From contig NZ_CABVLY010000005.1 of the NCBI RefSeq assembly GCF_902498995.1, positions 1-64,000 on the forward strand: a stretch of DNA of 64,000 nt, given 5' to 3'. Positions within the stretch are counted from its first letter, which is position 1. Each line of letters begins with the position of its first letter. Source of the stretch: Burkholderia anthina (GTDB lineage: Bacteria > Pseudomonadota > Gammaproteobacteria > Burkholderiales > Burkholderiaceae). Under the pieces are notes generated by a model. It made no database searches. It was given only the letters and a program-made list of their open reading frames with translations, and was not told where the DNA came from. Made by a program: the position numbers and the translations under genes. Positions 46,446-54,497 of this stretch are shown piece by piece.

Positions 46446-47508
46446 GTGCCGGCTCCGCCGCGGCGTGCGCCGCGCGGTGCGCGTCGAGCGCGGCCAGGTG
46501 TTCCTGCGCGCGCTGGCGCAGCATCCGGCGCACGCGCGTGATGCCGACGTCGTGCTGGTACAGGTATTCGTGATCGCGTGCGTGCGGCGCGAGGCTTTCG
46601 AGGACGTAGCGGTCCTGCTCGAGCACGTCCCAGTGCAGACCCTCGAGGCGGTTGCGGTACATGAAGCGCCACACGTCGCGCTGCCAGCCGCTGACCTTGC
46701 GGGTACGCCAGAAGTAGACCTGGCAGTTGTCGCCGTCGACCGGCGTCGCGAAGCCGATGATCCCGAAGTTGCCGCCCGGGCCGAACTTCTGCTTGTATGG
46801 AATCGCGAGGCGCATCCACAGGCAGCCGGTTTCGCCGAGCTCGACCCAGTCGAAGTTCACGTCGCGCTGGCCGATCTTCTCGAACATCAGGCCCGTTTCC
46901 GTCTTGCGCACGCGCATGTCGGCCTGCTTGTCGCCTTCGGCCATCGAATGCGACGTCGCGTGCAGATACGCGCCGTGCATCGGGTCCATCACGTTGTCGA
47001 TCGCGTACTGGTAATTGCACTTCCAGTTCGACACGCACAGGAAGTGGCCGTACTCGTCGGCGACCAGTTCTTCCGGCAGGTTCAGCGGCGCCGGCTCGCC
47101 GTGCGCTTCGTCGCCGAACCACAGGAAGATCGCGCCGGCCTTCTCTTCGACCGGATACGACTTCACGCACTTCGTGCCTTCGAGCGGACAGTTCGACACG
47201 GCCGGCACACGGTTGACCGTGCCGCCGCCGTCGACTTCGATGCCGTGATACCAGCACGCGATGTTGCCGCCGAGGTTCCAGCCGAGCGACAGGCGCGCGC
47301 CGCGGTGCGGGCAGCGATCTTCCAGCGCGTGGACTTTGCCTTCGTGATCGCGCCACAGCACGATCTGCTCGGACAGGCGCGTGAGGCCGACGGGCGCGTT
47401 CGACACCTGCCAGCTCGGGGCGACGGGATACCAGTAGTTCTTGATGCCGCGATCGAGGTAGTCGCGGACCGGGTCGTGTTGGACTTCGTGTTGTGCGGGG
47501 GACGTCAT
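46438..47508 (-). CDS. Rieske non-haem iron oxygenase, catalytic (alpha) subunit
   Basis: A 356-residue oxygenase. Rieske 2Fe-2S ligands are C66, H68, C85 and H88 (CPHRG and CWYHG); the mononuclear iron site is visible in DNVMDPMHGAYLHATSH (H178, H183, bridging D171). Length and lack of a beta subunit gene place it with the homotrimeric vanillate/dicamba-demethylase-like group rather than the two-subunit dioxygenases. GGAG precedes the ATG at 47508. It hydroxylates or demethylates an aromatic substrate using electrons from the ferredoxin and reductase of the same operon. Confidence 0.92.
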   Translation of the reverse strand: MTSPAQHEVQHDPVRDYLDRGIKNYWYPVAPSWQVSNAPVGLTRLSEQIVLWRDHEGKVHALEDRCPHRGARLSLGWNLGGNIACWYHGIEVDGGGTVNRVPAVSNCPLEGTKCVKSYPVEEKAGAIFLWFGDEAHGEPAPLNLPEELVADEYGHFLCVSNWKCNYQYAIDNVMDPMHGAYLHATSHSMAEGDKQADMRVRKTETGLMFEKIGQRDVNFDWVELGETGCLWMRLAIPYKQKFGPGGNFGIIGFATPVDGDNCQVYFWRTRKVSGWQRDVWRFMYRNRLEGLHWDVLEQDRYVLESLAPHARDHEYLYQHDVGITRVRRMLRQRAQEHLAALDAHRAAHAAAEPAHG

Positions 47509-47562
47509 CAGTGTGCTCCGGATGCGGTTGTCGTCGGGTCGGCGGTCACGCGGCAAGCGCGC

Positions 47563-47874
47563 TCATTCCGCCAGCGAGGCCATTTCGGCGCGGAAACGCT
47601 CGGGCGTCCAGACCGTGCCGTCCGGCGCGCGGAAGCCGATGCGGTTCAGGCCCGCGACGACGTCGTCCAGCTCGGTCGCGCCGCTCTCGAACACGCGTTC
47701 GAGCGCATCGCCGAGATCGTTCTCGTACTGCGTCGGCTCGGCCTTGCGGTTCTGCCACACGCGGTTCTCGACCTGCCCCGGGATTTCGATCTGCCCCTTG
47801 CCCGCGACGTTGTTCGGCTGCGGCGCCACCCACGGCTTCAGGAAGGGATTGAAGTTGACGGTCGCTTCTTTCAT
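47563..47874 (-). CDS. Conserved-looking small protein between ferredoxin and oxygenase
   Basis: A 103-residue soluble protein. Residues 1-45 are Pro/Asn/Gln-rich with no predicted fold (NFNPFLKPWVAPQPNNVAGK); residues 50-100 read as a small helical domain (LERVFESGATELDDVVAGLN then DGTVWTPERFRAEMASL), like the recombinase-type helix-turn-helix found in some serine recombinases. AAGGTGG precedes the ATG, one base from the ferredoxin stop. It has no recombinase catalytic domain. Accessory or assembly role for the oxygenase is conceivable; function unknown. Confidence 0.72.
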   Translation of the reverse strand: MKEATVNFNPFLKPWVAPQPNNVAGKGQIEIPGQVENRVWQNRKAEPTQYENDLGDALERVFESGATELDDVVAGLNRIGFRAPDGTVWTPERFRAEMASLAE

Positions 47875-47875
47875 G

Positions 47876-48193
47876 TCATTCCACCTTGATCTGGATTTCC
47901 TCACCGGCCAGGCGCACCGCGTACTGCTTCAGCGCGCGCCCGCCCGGGCCCTTCAGGCATTCGCCCGTCTTGATGTCGAACACGGCTTCGTGCAGCGGGC
48001 ATTCGACGGTGCCTTCGTCAACGAAGCCCTGCGTCAGCAGCGCGTATGCATGCGGGCACACGTTCTCGAGCGCATACACCTCGTCGCCTACGCGGTAGAT
48101 CCCGATTTCGACGCCGTCGGTCCGCTTGAACTCGATCGGCATGTCTTCCGACAGCGCGCCGGCGTGCCCGGCACAAATCCATTGTTCAGACAT
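47876..48193 (-). CDS. Rieske-type 2Fe-2S ferredoxin
   Basis: A 105-residue ferredoxin with Rieske ligands C46, H48 (NVCPHAYALL) and C65, H68 (VECPLHEAVFD), the BphA3/NirD-like length and layout. It carries electrons from the reductase at 36262 to the oxygenase at 46438. As the first gene of the operon its 5-prime region carries the palindromic operator and TATAAT. The ATG at 48193 follows AAGGG; the frame extends 17 codons upstream but that would include the promoter side. Confidence 0.92.
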   Translation of the reverse strand: MSEQWICAGHAGALSEDMPIEFKRTDGVEIGIYRVGDEVYALENVCPHAYALLTQGFVDEGTVECPLHEAVFDIKTGECLKGPGGRALKQYAVRLAGEEIQIKVE

Positions 48194-48236
48194 CTCACAC
48201 CCTTCCTTCTGATCGACTCTGGGTTCGCTCCGGATT

Positions 48237-48254
48237 TGTTCCATATCCGGAACA
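48237..48254 (-). promoter_or_regulatory. Operator A: TGTTCC-N6-GGAACA before the Rieske operon
   Basis: An 18-bp palindrome with perfect 6-bp arms. It begins 17 bases downstream of the TATAAT facing the operon, so a bound protein would block early elongation or polymerase binding. The same arms recur at 48522. An IclR-family repressor from this locus is the likely ligand. Confidence 0.75.
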
Positions 48255-48271
48255 GCAGTTTATGGATGGTG

Positions 48272-48277
48272 ATTATA
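48272..48277 (-). promoter_or_regulatory. -10 element of the Rieske operon promoter
   Basis: Perfect TATAAT on the minus strand, 79 bases before the ferredoxin start codon. A good -35 is not visible at 17 bases upstream (TTTTAC), so activation by a regulator is possible. Confidence 0.55.
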
Positions 48278-48473
48278 GGAGCGACTTTCCACGAGTAAAA
48301 CAAAAAGCTGCATGTCCTAGGGAAAACACCGACCGCAGGATCGGCGAGCGTCGTCGCAGCCCTGATATGACGAATATTTTTGTTTTACGGCAGGGATTTA
48401 AGTGGTTTTTTCGAGATGCCCGCCCCCGTGTTGCGCGATGGCGTCGGACGCATCCGTCCCGATAAATTTATTT

Positions 48474-48501
48474 TTGACCACATGCGCGGCGCCCCTATAC
48501 T
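48474..48501 (+). promoter_or_regulatory. Sigma-70 promoter of the porin gene
   Basis: TTGACC (48474-48479) and TATACT (48496-48501) are separated by 16 bases. The predicted start is near 48508, with operator B from +14 to +31. Confidence 0.7.
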
Positions 48502-48521
48502 CCATTCCATCAGAGGCACGT

Positions 48522-48539
48522 TGTTCCTTATATGGAACA
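48522..48539 (+). promoter_or_regulatory. Operator B: TGTTCC-N6-GGAACA before the porin gene
   Basis: Same arms and spacer length as operator A, with a different spacer sequence (TTATAT). It lies 20 bases after the porin -10, almost the same placement as operator A relative to its promoter. Confidence 0.75.
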
Positions 48540-48639
48540 TTAAAATGCCCGCCCGGTGGTGAAGAACGCGTGATGGCCGGCCGTCCCCGCGTCTGCCGTC
48601 GCGGCATCTTTCATCAGGTTCGGAGAGTCAGGAGATCAA

Positions 48640-49719
48640 ATGGTCAAGCATGCGGTAGCAGCAGCAGTCATCGGAATGGGCGTCATGTCGGGCGCATGGG
48701 CGCAGAGCAGCGTGGTGCTGTACGGCAGCCTGGATGCCGGCGTCGCGTACGTGAACAACGTCGGCGGTCACGCGAAATGGGCGATGATCCAGGGCAACAC
48801 GCAGCCCGACCGGTGGGGCCTGAAAGGCAAGGAAGACCTCGGCGGCGGCCTGTCGGCGATCTTCCAGCTCGAAAACGGCTTCTATACGAACAACGGCCAG
48901 CTCGCGACCGCGAACACGATCTGGAACCGCGCGGCGTTCGTCGGCCTCAGCTCGGATCGCTACGGCACGCTGACGCTCGGCCGCCAGACGCCGCTGACGT
49001 TCGACTATCTCGATCCGCTCAGCACGGCCTACCTCGCGATGAGCTGGTATGCGTTCCACCCGGGCAACATCGACGGGCTCGCCGCGACCGGCAACGTGCC
49101 GTACAACAACTCGGTCAAGTACCGTTCGCCGGATTTCGCGGGCTTCTCGGCCGCCGCGACGATGGCGCTCGGCAACACGACGAACTTCTCGACCGGCAAG
49201 TCGGTCGGCGTCGCGCTGAACTACGCGAACGGGCCGTTCAAGGCGTCGGCCGTCTACTCGAACGAGCACGACCGCTCGATCCTGATCAGCCAGACGGGCA
49301 TCGCATCGTTCCAGGGGCAGAACACCGCGAACGGCTACATCGCGAACAAGGTGGAGAACATCGGCGCGGGCGCGTCGTACCGGTTCGGCAGCTTCCTGGT
49401 GCACGGCCTGTACACGCGCGTGAAGATGCAGTCGAACGGCTACTCCGACACGTTCCAGAGCTACGACGCGGGCGTGAACTACCAGAGCAGCGCGTTCAAC
49501 ACGATCGCGGGCGGCGCGGCAACGACGACGCTGGCCGGCCGCCGCTGGACCCAGGTCGAGCTCGGCGACATCTACGCGCTGTCCAAGCGCACGCAGCTCT
49601 ACGCGAACGTGCTATACGAACACGGCTCGGGCGGTGCGAATGCGTCGTTCTTCACGGCCGGTGTATCGAGCACCGCGAACCAGGTGATCGTGCTGACCGG
49701 GATTCACCACTCGTTCTGA
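48640..49719 (+). CDS. Gram-negative general porin (Porin_4/OmpC-like of Burkholderia)
   Basis: A 359-residue outer-membrane porin. Signal peptide to about residue 21 (GVMSGAWA then QSSVVLYGSLDAGVAYV), 16-strand-type alternating barrel segments, the conserved DRWGLKGKEDLGGGLSAIFQ and RAAFVGLSS, and a C-terminal Phe (GIHHSF) for barrel assembly. AGGAG precedes the ATG. Divergent transcription from the catabolic operon with a shared operator suggests it admits that operon's substrate through the outer membrane. Confidence 0.93.
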   Translation: MVKHAVAAAVIGMGVMSGAWAQSSVVLYGSLDAGVAYVNNVGGHAKWAMIQGNTQPDRWGLKGKEDLGGGLSAIFQLENGFYTNNGQLATANTIWNRAAFVGLSSDRYGTLTLGRQTPLTFDYLDPLSTAYLAMSWYAFHPGNIDGLAATGNVPYNNSVKYRSPDFAGFSAAATMALGNTTNFSTGKSVGVALNYANGPFKASAVYSNEHDRSILISQTGIASFQGQNTANGYIANKVENIGAGASYRFGSFLVHGLYTRVKMQSNGYSDTFQSYDAGVNYQSSAFNTIAGGAATTTLAGRRWTQVELGDIYALSKRTQLYANVLYEHGSGGANASFFTAGVSSTANQVIVLTGIHHSF

Positions 49720-49753
49720 ACAATGCCGGGCACCACGCCCGACGCCGGAATCG

Positions 49754-49781
49754 AAAAGAGCAGCCCGCGGGCTGCTCTTTT
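49754..49781. terminator. Bidirectional rho-independent terminator
   Basis: A perfect 14-bp-arm palindrome, AAAAGAGCAGCCCG and CGGGCTGCTCTTTT, with T runs in both directions. It lies between the convergent porin and IclR genes and should stop transcription from both. Confidence 0.88.
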
Positions 49782-49827
49782 TCATGGGTTGTCGGCGAAA
49801 CCGCGCGACGCGCGCGCGCTCGACCGG

Positions 49828-50721
49828 TCAGAACATCGCGACGCGGTGGCGCGCATGCGCGAACGTCGGATCGCTTTCGAGCGGCCGGTAGTTCAGCCGC
49901 TGCGACAGGTCGACCGCGGCGCCGCACACCGCTTCGACGAGCCGTTCCTTCTCGCCGGCCTCGCCGATTTCCGAGCGCGGCACCGTCGCCGTGATCGCCG
50001 CGACGATCCCGCCCGAATGGTCGCGCACGGGCGCGGTCACGGCCGAGATCCCGCTTTCGAACGCGGCCTCGCTGACCGCGTAGCCGAGCCGCGCGTAATG
50101 ACGCACACGCTCGTACAGCTCGTCGACGGTGCCCGGCGTGCGCTCGGTGAACTGTTCGAGGCGCTTTTCCGGGTAGAGCTGACGCAGCGCGTCGCGCGTG
50201 AGGTCGCCCATCAGCACGTGGCCGTGCACGGTCGCATGCGCGGGCAGCCGCGTGCCGACGTGCACCTTCACCGAACCGAACATCGACGTGTTGCTCTGCG
50301 CCTTCGCGACGAACACGACATCGCGCTGGTCGCGGATCAGCAGGTGCGTCGACAGGCCCGTCGCATCGCGCAGCCGTTCGAGCACGGGGGCGCCGAGATC
50401 GGTCAGTTCGAGCGAATTCAGATATTCGAAGCCGAGCCGCAGCACGCCGACGCCGAGCCGGAAGTAGCGATCGCCGTTCACGCGCTCGAGAAAGCCGAGC
50501 GCTTCGAGCGTCTGCAGCAGGCGGAAGGTGGTCGTGCGCGGGATGCCGATGCGCTTCGACAGTTCGGGCGCGCCGAGCACCGGCTCGCGCGCGGAGAATT
50601 CGGCGAGTATCCGCAACCCGCGTTCGAGCCCCGGCACGAGATAGGACGACGCGCCGCCGGACGATTCGTCGTCGCCGGTCGCGCCGGAGTCGGGTGCGCC
50701 GCTCATCGTTGTCTTGGCCAT
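49828..50721 (-). CDS. IclR family transcriptional regulator, paralogue of 43344-44201
   Basis: A 297-residue IclR protein. From residue 26 on (YLVPGLERGLRILAEFS) it matches the operon-embedded regulator almost block by block: the winged-helix APELSKRIGIPRTTTFRLL, RLPAHATVHGHVLMGDL and ALESGISAVTAPV-like effector domain. The N-terminal 25 residues are Ser/Gly/Asp-rich and specific. It is transcribed alone. Both paralogues have near-identical recognition helices, so they may share operators A and B. Confidence 0.92.
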   Translation of the reverse strand: MAKTTMSGAPDSGATGDDESSGGASSYLVPGLERGLRILAEFSAREPVLGAPELSKRIGIPRTTTFRLLQTLEALGFLERVNGDRYFRLGVGVLRLGFEYLNSLELTDLGAPVLERLRDATGLSTHLLIRDQRDVVFVAKAQSNTSMFGSVKVHVGTRLPAHATVHGHVLMGDLTRDALRQLYPEKRLEQFTERTPGTVDELYERVRHYARLGYAVSEAAFESGISAVTAPVRDHSGGIVAAITATVPRSEIGEAGEKERLVEAVCGAAVDLSQRLNYRPLESDPTFAHARHRVAMF

Positions 50722-50996
50722 GGGTACACGGACGGAAGGAAATCAATCACAAAACGGGTCGTGGATCGCCGCGGATATTCAGTCATGCTACTCCAGCGCG
50801 CGCCCTGCTTCGCAGTCTTGGGCATCGCCGGAACGCCGCACGCGCCGATCCAGTGAATAGTCATCCACGATCGAGAGGATACCAGCGATAGACGGCGCGA
50901 CGCCATGCGGAAATCGCCGGATGCGCGGCGCCGGCTCGAGTCGGGCCGGCCGCGGATCATGTCCGGCGGCGCAGCATGGCGGCGACGCGTGCGCCG
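50722..50996. other. Intergenic stretch upstream of the second IclR gene
   Basis: About 275 bases. I looked for the TGTTCC-N6-GGAACA palindrome here and did not find it. No gene recognised. Confidence 0.4.
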
Positions 50997-51476
50997 TTAC
51001 AAGCGAGACAGGTGGACCTGGATGCTCGTCCGGTCGTACGAGAAGGTGCCGTCGTCGTTGCGCGGCAACGCGCGCGCGAGATCGACCGCATACATCCAGC
51101 CGCTCCCCAGGCGCCCGCCGTTGATGCCCCGGATCCGGCTGCCGCCGACCGAGATCGCCGCATGAAAGACCGAGCCGCCGCGCGAGAAGCCGACCGCGGT
51201 GCCGGCCGGAATGCTGCTCTGCCCGTCCCACGGCGTGCCGGCCGCGAAGTTGAAGCGCGGCCGCCAGTTCTGGCCGATCGTGTCGAGCAGCATGGCAGGC
51301 GTGATGATCGTGTGCCCGGCCAGCAGGTATCTGACGAAGGCCGCGGCATCGTAGCAGACGCCGCCGGACACGTATTCCAGGATGTCGGCCATCCCGTACA
51401 TCAATCCCTGCGCGTGCTTCTGCCGTTCGCCAATGCCGGACTGCGCGACATGCGCGCCCAGTTGGGTGAGTTCCAT
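50997..51476 (-). CDS. Hypothetical protein with a Cys/His hydrolase-like pattern
   Basis: A 159-residue protein. EYVSGGVCYDAAAFVRYLLAG near 40-60 followed by GGSVFHAAISVGGSRIRGIN near 108-127 has a Cys in an early helix and a His at a strand start, the arrangement of papain-like and NlpC/P60-like hydrolases. There is no signal peptide. AAGGA lies 8 bases before the ATG at 51476; the frame runs 19 codons upstream without support. It lies alone between regulator and protease genes. A secreted effector or cell-wall enzyme is possible but unproven. Confidence 0.6.
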   Translation of the reverse strand: MELTQLGAHVAQSGIGERQKHAQGLMYGMADILEYVSGGVCYDAAAFVRYLLAGHTIITPAMLLDTIGQNWRPRFNFAAGTPWDGQSSIPAGTAVGFSRGGSVFHAAISVGGSRIRGINGGRLGSGWMYAVDLARALPRNDDGTFSYDRTSIQVHLSRL

Positions 51477-51552
51477 GAGGTGGTCCTTTTGAGGGAAAGG
51501 AGCGTCATCGTCCCGCCAACGCACGAACGTCATATCTTATGACGACAGCCCG

Positions 51553-52410
51553 TCACTCGCCGCACAGAATCCCCACCTCGAGCGTCGCCGCGCGCGCCGC
51601 ATGCGGCTGCAGCGGCTCGAGCTGCGGCGCATCGGTTTCGTCGTAGCGCACGCCGTTCGCCGCGAGGAACGCCTTGACCGGTTCGACGGGCACCGCGATC
51701 ACGTAGCGCGCGACATCGGTACGCGTCGCGACCGCGCGCGAGTCGCCGGTCGCGACCTCCGCGCGATCGGTGACGACGCCGATCACGCGCCCCGCCTGGT
51801 CGAGCACGGCCGCGCCGCTCGCGCCGTTCGTCGCGGCCAGCATCAGCGTGAGTGCATCGGCGCGTGCGCCGGGACGCGTCAGCCCGTTGACAACCGCGGT
51901 CGCGCGATCGGGCATCTTGCGCAGCGCGTCGTAGCCGGCCGCGAATACGGGTTGCGCGCCGCCGCCGGGCGGCGTGCGTGCGAACGCGGCGACGAGCAAC
52001 GGGCGAAGCGTGCTGCCGACGACCGCGAGATCGCGCTCCGGGCTGACGACCCGCACCCGCGCCCGCGCGACGCGTGCATCCTTGATCACGAACAGGCTGC
52101 CGCATCCGGCGACCGCGTGACGCGCGGTCAACACGTCGCCGGCATCGTTGATGAAGATGCCGGTGGCGTTCACGTCGAGGGTGCGGGCGTCGGGTTGCGG
52201 ACGGATCGCGAGTGGGGTGGGTTGCGCGGCGGGGTCTGCCTGTGCGGTTGGCGCGAGCAGCAACGCAATGGTCAATCCGAGTACGGCCGCGACGCACTGC
52301 ACGCATACCGGTAATCGGGATGCGGCGAAAGCAGCGATTCGTCCCGCAGCCGGCGGGCGAACCGGCAATCGCCTCGCGGCGCAGGTAGCGATCCGCATCG
52401 TCACCCGCAT
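51553..52410 (-). CDS. Trypsin-like serine protease, exported
   Basis: A frame of 285 codons with a complete catalytic triad in trypsin-like context: H98 (VLTARHAVAG), D127 (PERDLAVV) and S198 (NGASGAAVLD), and no PDZ domain. A hydrophobic segment VAAVLGLTIALLLAPTAQA at 40-58 reads as a signal peptide, but it starts unusually late. Translation may really begin at the GTG at 52302, giving 249 residues. No good ribosome site was found for either. It is the last gene of the envelope locus. Confidence 0.7.
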   Translation of the reverse strand: MRVTMRIATCAARRLPVRPPAAGRIAAFAASRLPVCVQCVAAVLGLTIALLLAPTAQADPAAQPTPLAIRPQPDARTLDVNATGIFINDAGDVLTARHAVAGCGSLFVIKDARVARARVRVVSPERDLAVVGSTLRPLLVAAFARTPPGGGAQPVFAAGYDALRKMPDRATAVVNGLTRPGARADALTLMLAATNGASGAAVLDQAGRVIGVVTDRAEVATGDSRAVATRTDVARYVIAVPVEPVKAFLAANGVRYDETDAPQLEPLQPHAARAATLEVGILCGE

Positions 52411-52471
52411 GCGAACCGGCGAACGACGCGCATCTTCGTCGCATGCAGATGCTTGCGCCGCGCCGGCAACC

Positions 52472-52957
52472 TCACGGCGCGCGCGCCGCCGATCCCGCCG
52501 ACGCGGGCGCAGCCGCCGCCGCGTCGGGGTTCGGCGTCAACCGCAAACGCACCCGCAACGGCTGCAGCATGTCCGGCGGCGGCGGCTCGGTCAGCGGGTT
52601 CGCGGTCAGCAGTTGCCGCAGCGTCGCATCCGCGTCGGGCGCGCCGAGCGACGCGAACTCGACGCGCGTGACGGCGCCGTTCGGACCGATCCACGCCCGC
52701 ACGACGATCGCGGGCGGCGGCGCCTCGGCGCTCGCCTTCAGCACGCGTTCCTCGAGATACCGGTGCAGCCGGTCGGGCGCTTCGCCGTCGGCTTCGAGCC
52801 ATGCCTGGAACTGGCGGCCGACGAGCTGCGCATAGCTGATCCACGGCTGCGGCACGTCGGCCGTCTGCGCCACGGCCGGCGCGCACGCGGCCAGCACGCA
52901 CACGAACGCGAGCGTCCGCAGCCATCCGGAAACCGTCCATTCCAGCCTTCGCTTCAT
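52472..52957 (-). CDS. Secreted protein with a TonB C-terminal-like domain
   Basis: A 161-residue protein with a signal peptide (LAFVCVLAACAPAVAQ, cleavage near 31), a helical region SYAQLVGRQFQAWLEADG, and a beta-rich end AIVVRAWIGPNGAVTRVEFA resembling TonB C-terminal or energy-transducer folds. There is no transmembrane anchor beyond the signal, so it is probably periplasmic. GGGAG precedes the ATG. It is related to the product of 56643-57053 in the same locus. Confidence 0.68.
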   Translation of the reverse strand: MKRRLEWTVSGWLRTLAFVCVLAACAPAVAQTADVPQPWISYAQLVGRQFQAWLEADGEAPDRLHRYLEERVLKASAEAPPPAIVVRAWIGPNGAVTRVEFASLGAPDADATLRQLLTANPLTEPPPPDMLQPLRVRLRLTPNPDAAAAAPASAGSAARAP

Positions 52958-53007
52958 CACGTCTCCCTTTGCCTGCTCGCCCGCGCGCACCATGCGTCCG
53001 GCTCCAC

Positions 53008-54417
53008 TCATCCGATCTCGATCGGCACATACAGCCGCGTGCCGCCGCGCTGCACGAGCAGCGCGACGTTGCCGCGCGCGGCTTCGATCCCCGTCATCAG
53101 CGCGCCGATGCTCGCGACCGGCGTGCCGTTGACCGACAGCACGACGTCGCCGGGCTGCAAGCCCGCGCGCGCCGCCTGGCCGCTCACCTGTTCGACGACG
53201 AGCGCCTGGCTCACGCCGAGCTTCTGCCGCTCCTGCTCGGTCGCCGCGCGCAACGCGAGCCCGAAGCGCGCGGCCGCCTGCGCGCCGCCGCTCGACGCCG
53301 ACCCGCTGTCGAACGCGCCGACCGTCGCGCTCAGGTGCGTCGCTCGGCCCGCGCGCCACACGAGCAGATCGGCCTGCCGCCCGGGACGCATGCCGGCGAT
53401 CGTGCCGAGCAGGTCGGACGATTCGGCGACCGGCTTGCCGTCGACCGCGAGCACGACGTCGCCGGCCCGCAGCCCGGCCTTCGCGGCCGGGCCGTCCGGC
53501 TCGATCATCGTGATCAGCGCGCCATCCGGGTTCGCGAGGCCGAACGAGCGCGCGAGCGCCTGGCTGACCTCCTGCACCGCGACGCCGAGCCGGCCGCGCG
53601 TGACCTTGCCGGTGCGCAGCAGCTGGTCCTTCACGTCGAGCGCGATGTCGATCGGAATCGCGAACGCGAGCCCCTGGTAGCCGCCCGTCTTCGAGAAGAT
53701 CATCGAGTTGATCGCGATCACGCGGCCGTTCAGGTCGAACAGCGGGCCGCCCGAATTGCCGGGATTGATCGGGACGTCGGTCTGGATGAACGGAATCGCC
53801 TGCTCGCCCGGCAGCGAGCGCGACTTCGCGCTGACGATGCCCTGCGTGACCGTGTTCGCGAACCCGTACGGCGAGCCGATCGCCATCACCCAGTCGCCCA
53901 CTTCCGTGCGCGCCGGATCGCCGGTCGCGACGACCGGCAGGTTGCGCGCGTCGATGCGGATCACCGCGACGTCCGACACCGGATCGCTGCCGATCACGCG
54001 GCCCTTGAACTGCCGCTTGTCGGTCAGCTTCACGTCGACGGTGGCCGCATCGCCAACCACGTGCCGGTTGGTGAGAATCTCGCCGTCTTCGCTGACGATG
54101 AAGCCCGAGCCGAGGCTCACCTCCTCGCGGTTGCCGATCACGCGGCGCGCAAGGAACGGCGCGAGCGGATGGTCGGGCCCGATGCCGGGCGGCAGCTGGA
54201 TGCCCATCTGCGTGACTTCGCGCGTGACGCTGATGTTGACGACGGCCGGCCCGACGCGCCTGACGAGCGCGGCGAAATTCGGCAGCGCGATCGTCGGCGC
54301 GCCGTCGGCCTGCGTCGCGCGATCGGCGGCCCGCGCCGCGCCGCATGCGCCGCCGAGCGTCAGTGCGAACCCGACCGCGAGCGCCGCCACGCGGCCGGTG
54401 TGCTTGCCCGATTTCAC
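53008..54417 (-). CDS. Do-type periplasmic serine protease/chaperone (DegP/MucD family)
   Basis: A 469-residue HtrA protein: signal peptide (cleavage near residue 31), protease domain with H119 (LTNRHVVGD), D149 (SDVAVIRID) and S222 (NPGNSGGPLF), then two PDZ domains (about 275-365 and 380-465). It degrades or refolds misfolded envelope proteins. The start is a GTG at 54417 with GAGGAG 7 bases upstream. Its position among outer-membrane export genes suggests dedicated quality control. Confidence 0.93.
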   Translation of the reverse strand: MKSGKHTGRVAALAVGFALTLGGACGAARAADRATQADGAPTIALPNFAALVRRVGPAVVNISVTREVTQMGIQLPPGIGPDHPLAPFLARRVIGNREEVSLGSGFIVSEDGEILTNRHVVGDAATVDVKLTDKRQFKGRVIGSDPVSDVAVIRIDARNLPVVATGDPARTEVGDWVMAIGSPYGFANTVTQGIVSAKSRSLPGEQAIPFIQTDVPINPGNSGGPLFDLNGRVIAINSMIFSKTGGYQGLAFAIPIDIALDVKDQLLRTGKVTRGRLGVAVQEVSQALARSFGLANPDGALITMIEPDGPAAKAGLRAGDVVLAVDGKPVAESSDLLGTIAGMRPGRQADLLVWRAGRATHLSATVGAFDSGSASSGGAQAAARFGLALRAATEQERQKLGVSQALVVEQVSGQAARAGLQPGDVVLSVNGTPVASIGALMTGIEAARGNVALLVQRGGTRLYVPIEIG

Positions 54418-54497
54418 GTTGCTGCTCCTCGTCGGTTCGCGCCGGTGCGCCACCGGCTCATGCCTGCCCTCAACCGGTCGTCAACCGCGGACGTGCG

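Larger units (their letters stand above)
48194..48639. other. Divergent control region of the catabolic operon and porin gene
   Basis: A 446-base AT-enriched region. It contains two identical-arm palindromes (48237-48254, 48522-48539), a perfect TATAAT facing the operon and a strong -35/-10 pair facing the porin. The middle part, 48290-48470, shows nothing further that I recognise. Confidence 0.75.
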
